Shown here in pieces: positions 5,754 to 7,069 of a stretch of DNA of 7,069 nucleotides. Origin of the DNA: Acidobacteriota bacterium (lineage in GTDB: Bacteria > Acidobacteriota > UBA6911 > RPQK01 > JAPXNP01); assembly GCA_030614585.1 (NCBI GenBank), contig JAUWTT010000209.1, positions 1 through 7,069 of the forward strand. Reading direction: 5' to 3'. The translations under genes were made by a program, and so were the position numbers. The notes under the pieces were generated by a model. The model did not search any database. It was given only the letters and a program-made list of their open reading frames with translations, and was not told the origin of the DNA. Positions within the stretch are counted from its first letter, which is position 1; the number at the start of each line of letters is the position of its first letter.

Positions 5754-7069
5754 TTACCAACCGGGGAGAACCTGATGGCTCAGTTCCGTCGGATCTTCTT
5801 CCTTCGTCGAGAATGGCCTCAGGCGAACAGTGTATTCATACTCTCGGGGATAAGTCCGGTACCTTGGCCGAACGTTGATCGGAGTACCGCCAACGCCGGT
5901 CACCTGATGATCAATGTTCAAAGTGAGGGTGTCCTTTTCTCTCAGTTGAAAATCGTAAACGGCCCTCTCCAGGTTCTCGAATCTGTCCAGACTTACATTC
6001 ATCGTTGGATAGGCAAATATGCACAGCCCTATCCCCTCGGCATTTGTCAGTGCCGTCCAACGTACATCGGTCTTATTTCCGTTCTCCTGCGGGAGGACGT
6101 ACGACACGTACTGATCCTCCGCCAACCCCGAGTAGACTCCAATCCGGGCCCCCGTCTTTCGGTCGGGATAGGTTTCGAAGGGCCCTCGGCCATACCAGAT
6201 GAAGCGTTCGAGATCCTTCGAGAGTTCCAACTGCAACCCCAGCTTTGGAAGCCAGGGGAGATCACCGAATGGAATGGCCCGATGCCGAAGCAAGATGTCT
6301 CCGCTGCCGAAGACCACATACTCGTAGGTGTTCTGAAAACCGTGGCTCCTTCCTGGCGGAGAAGAAAGAGTTTCGATCTTAATCACCACGGAATGGGGGG
6401 AAATCTGAGAAGCAGTAATCTCCTCCAATCTGTGCTCTAGCCTGTGCAGATCGAGGTCGTACCACTGTTCCGACTCAGCCAGATTCCAGATTGACATCTC
6501 ATTGAGGATCGGAGGCCTCCAAATGTTAAGCTGAGGTCCCACCTTGATCAGTTCCTTCCCTCGATACTGGAGTGAAACGAACCGTCCGGATTCTGCATCG
6601 AATTTGTACCGGAACGGATCTCCGGAAACGGCGATCTCCGATCCGTTTTGAGTAAGGCCAAGTGCAGGGAATTCCTCAATGTCGAGCGGATCCTGAGGAG
6701 AAGACAAATAGGGAATCCGAAACTGCTCTGACGCAATCTCGAACTCACCGGTTCCGTCCGGCCAGTTCTCCGGATGCAGAAAAGATAGTGCCAGCCAGTA
6801 CTCGACTCCAGATTTGGCCTCGATCTCAGGGATCGGAACTTGAATCTCTCTGCTCTTCCTGGGAGCAAGTTCAATGGTCAACTTGCCCTGTTTCAATACA
6901 TCGCCGTCGGCTGAAAGGCTCCAGCCGATACTCAACTCAGCAAGGTCGGTGAAGTCGAAACGATTGATGACGCGGACTGTCCCGGCCGGCAAATCCACCG
7001 GTATCACTTTAACCGGAGCTTGACTTTTCTTGACCTGCCAAAGCTCAGGCTGGGGAGACCGATCCGCGA
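5754..7069 (-). CDS. LacZ-type GH2 beta-galactosidase, C-terminal part (5'-truncated by window)
   Basis: The frame is open from the right edge; 437 residues are visible and the start lies outside the window. The first visible residues, DRSPQPELWQVKK, match the end of the catalytic TIM barrel of LacZ-type enzymes (E. coli DRTPHPALTEAK). A beta-sandwich linker domain follows (about 20-135), then the beta-galactosidase small-chain domain (about 145-419). Its hallmarks are NIWRPPILNE at 181-190, WYGRGPFETYPDRKTGA at 291-307, PQENGNKTDVRW at 326-337 and the terminal EYEYTVRLRPF. The family hydrolyses terminal beta-D-galactosides; the acid/base and nucleophile glutamates lie upstream of the window and cannot be checked. 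The usual GGDDSW motif near the C-terminus reads GGTPIN (393-398), so the equivalent of E. coli Trp999 is missing. With the changed RPP-ILNE motif this suggests a divergent GH2 subgroup, possibly not a lactase. Cellular location cannot be judged without the N-terminus. An ORF call starting at GTG 7007 would be an artefact of truncation. Confidence 0.9.
   Translation of the reverse strand, partial: ADRSPQPELWQVKKSQAPVKVIPVDLPAGTVRVINRFDFTDLAELSIGWSLSADGDVLKQGKLTIELAPRKSREIQVPIPEIEAKSGVEYWLALSFLHPENWPDGTGEFEIASEQFRIPYLSSPQDPLDIEEFPALGLTQNGSEIAVSGDPFRYKFDAESGRFVSLQYRGKELIKVGPQLNIWRPPILNEMSIWNLAESEQWYDLDLHRLEHRLEEITASQISPHSVVIKIETLSSPPGRSHGFQNTYEYVVFGSGDILLRHRAIPFGDLPWLPKLGLQLELSKDLERFIWYGRGPFETYPDRKTGARIGVYSGLAEDQYVSYVLPQENGNKTDVRWTALTNAEGIGLCIFAYPTMNVSLDRFENLERAVYDFQLREKDTLTLNIDHQVTGVGGTPINVRPRYRTYPREYEYTVRLRPFSTKEEDPTELSHQVLPGW

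Noticed and set aside
5775..6440. 221-residue plus-strand open frame
   Set aside because: Antisense to the conserved small-chain domain of the galactosidase; no domain or ribosome site was seen.

Overview
The window reads as a chromosomal fragment of an Acidobacteriota-like bacterium (inference from gene content, not from a marker gene). Three families expanded in that phylum sit together here: a CRTAC1-type FG-GAP/ASPIC-UnbV protein, a GWxTD-domain protein, and a TPR protein with an N-terminal carboxypeptidase-regulatory-like (Ig-fold) domain. Base composition is moderate, near half G+C. All five genes lie on the minus strand, so transcription runs from high to low coordinates. No RNA gene, mobile element, CRISPR array or integration site was seen.

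Layout in the direction of transcription. (1) 7069-5754: C-terminal half of a LacZ-type GH2 beta-galactosidase, cut by the window edge before its catalytic residues. (2) 5753-5555: a 199-bp gap with overlapping inverted repeats and a short FG-GAP-like open segment. (3) 5554-4553: secreted or periplasmic protein of about eight TPRs. (4) 4542-2833 (or from 4629, overlapping gene 3): seven-loop FG-GAP propeller with a C-terminal ASPIC/UnbV domain. (5) 2832-2745: a short gap. (6) 2744-1098: GWxTD-domain protein with a signal peptide. (7) 1094-1: signal peptide, Ig-like domain and TPRs, running off the left edge.

The four genes after the galactosidase look like one transcription unit: same strand, junctions of overlap/10 bp, about 90 bp, and 3 bp. 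The last junction is a single in-frame stop codon with the next gene's ribosome binding site overlapping it. Every product has an export signal or an N-terminal hydrophobic segment. A reasonable inference is a set of cell-envelope or extracytoplasmic proteins acting together: two TPR scaffolds, a calcium-loop propeller and a GWxTD protein. None of these families has an established biochemical function in bacteria. The galactosidase may be a neighbour only, because the 199-bp gap separates it from the rest.

The best candidate for an undescribed system is this four-gene envelope cassette. It should be treated as a hypothesis until conserved synteny is shown.
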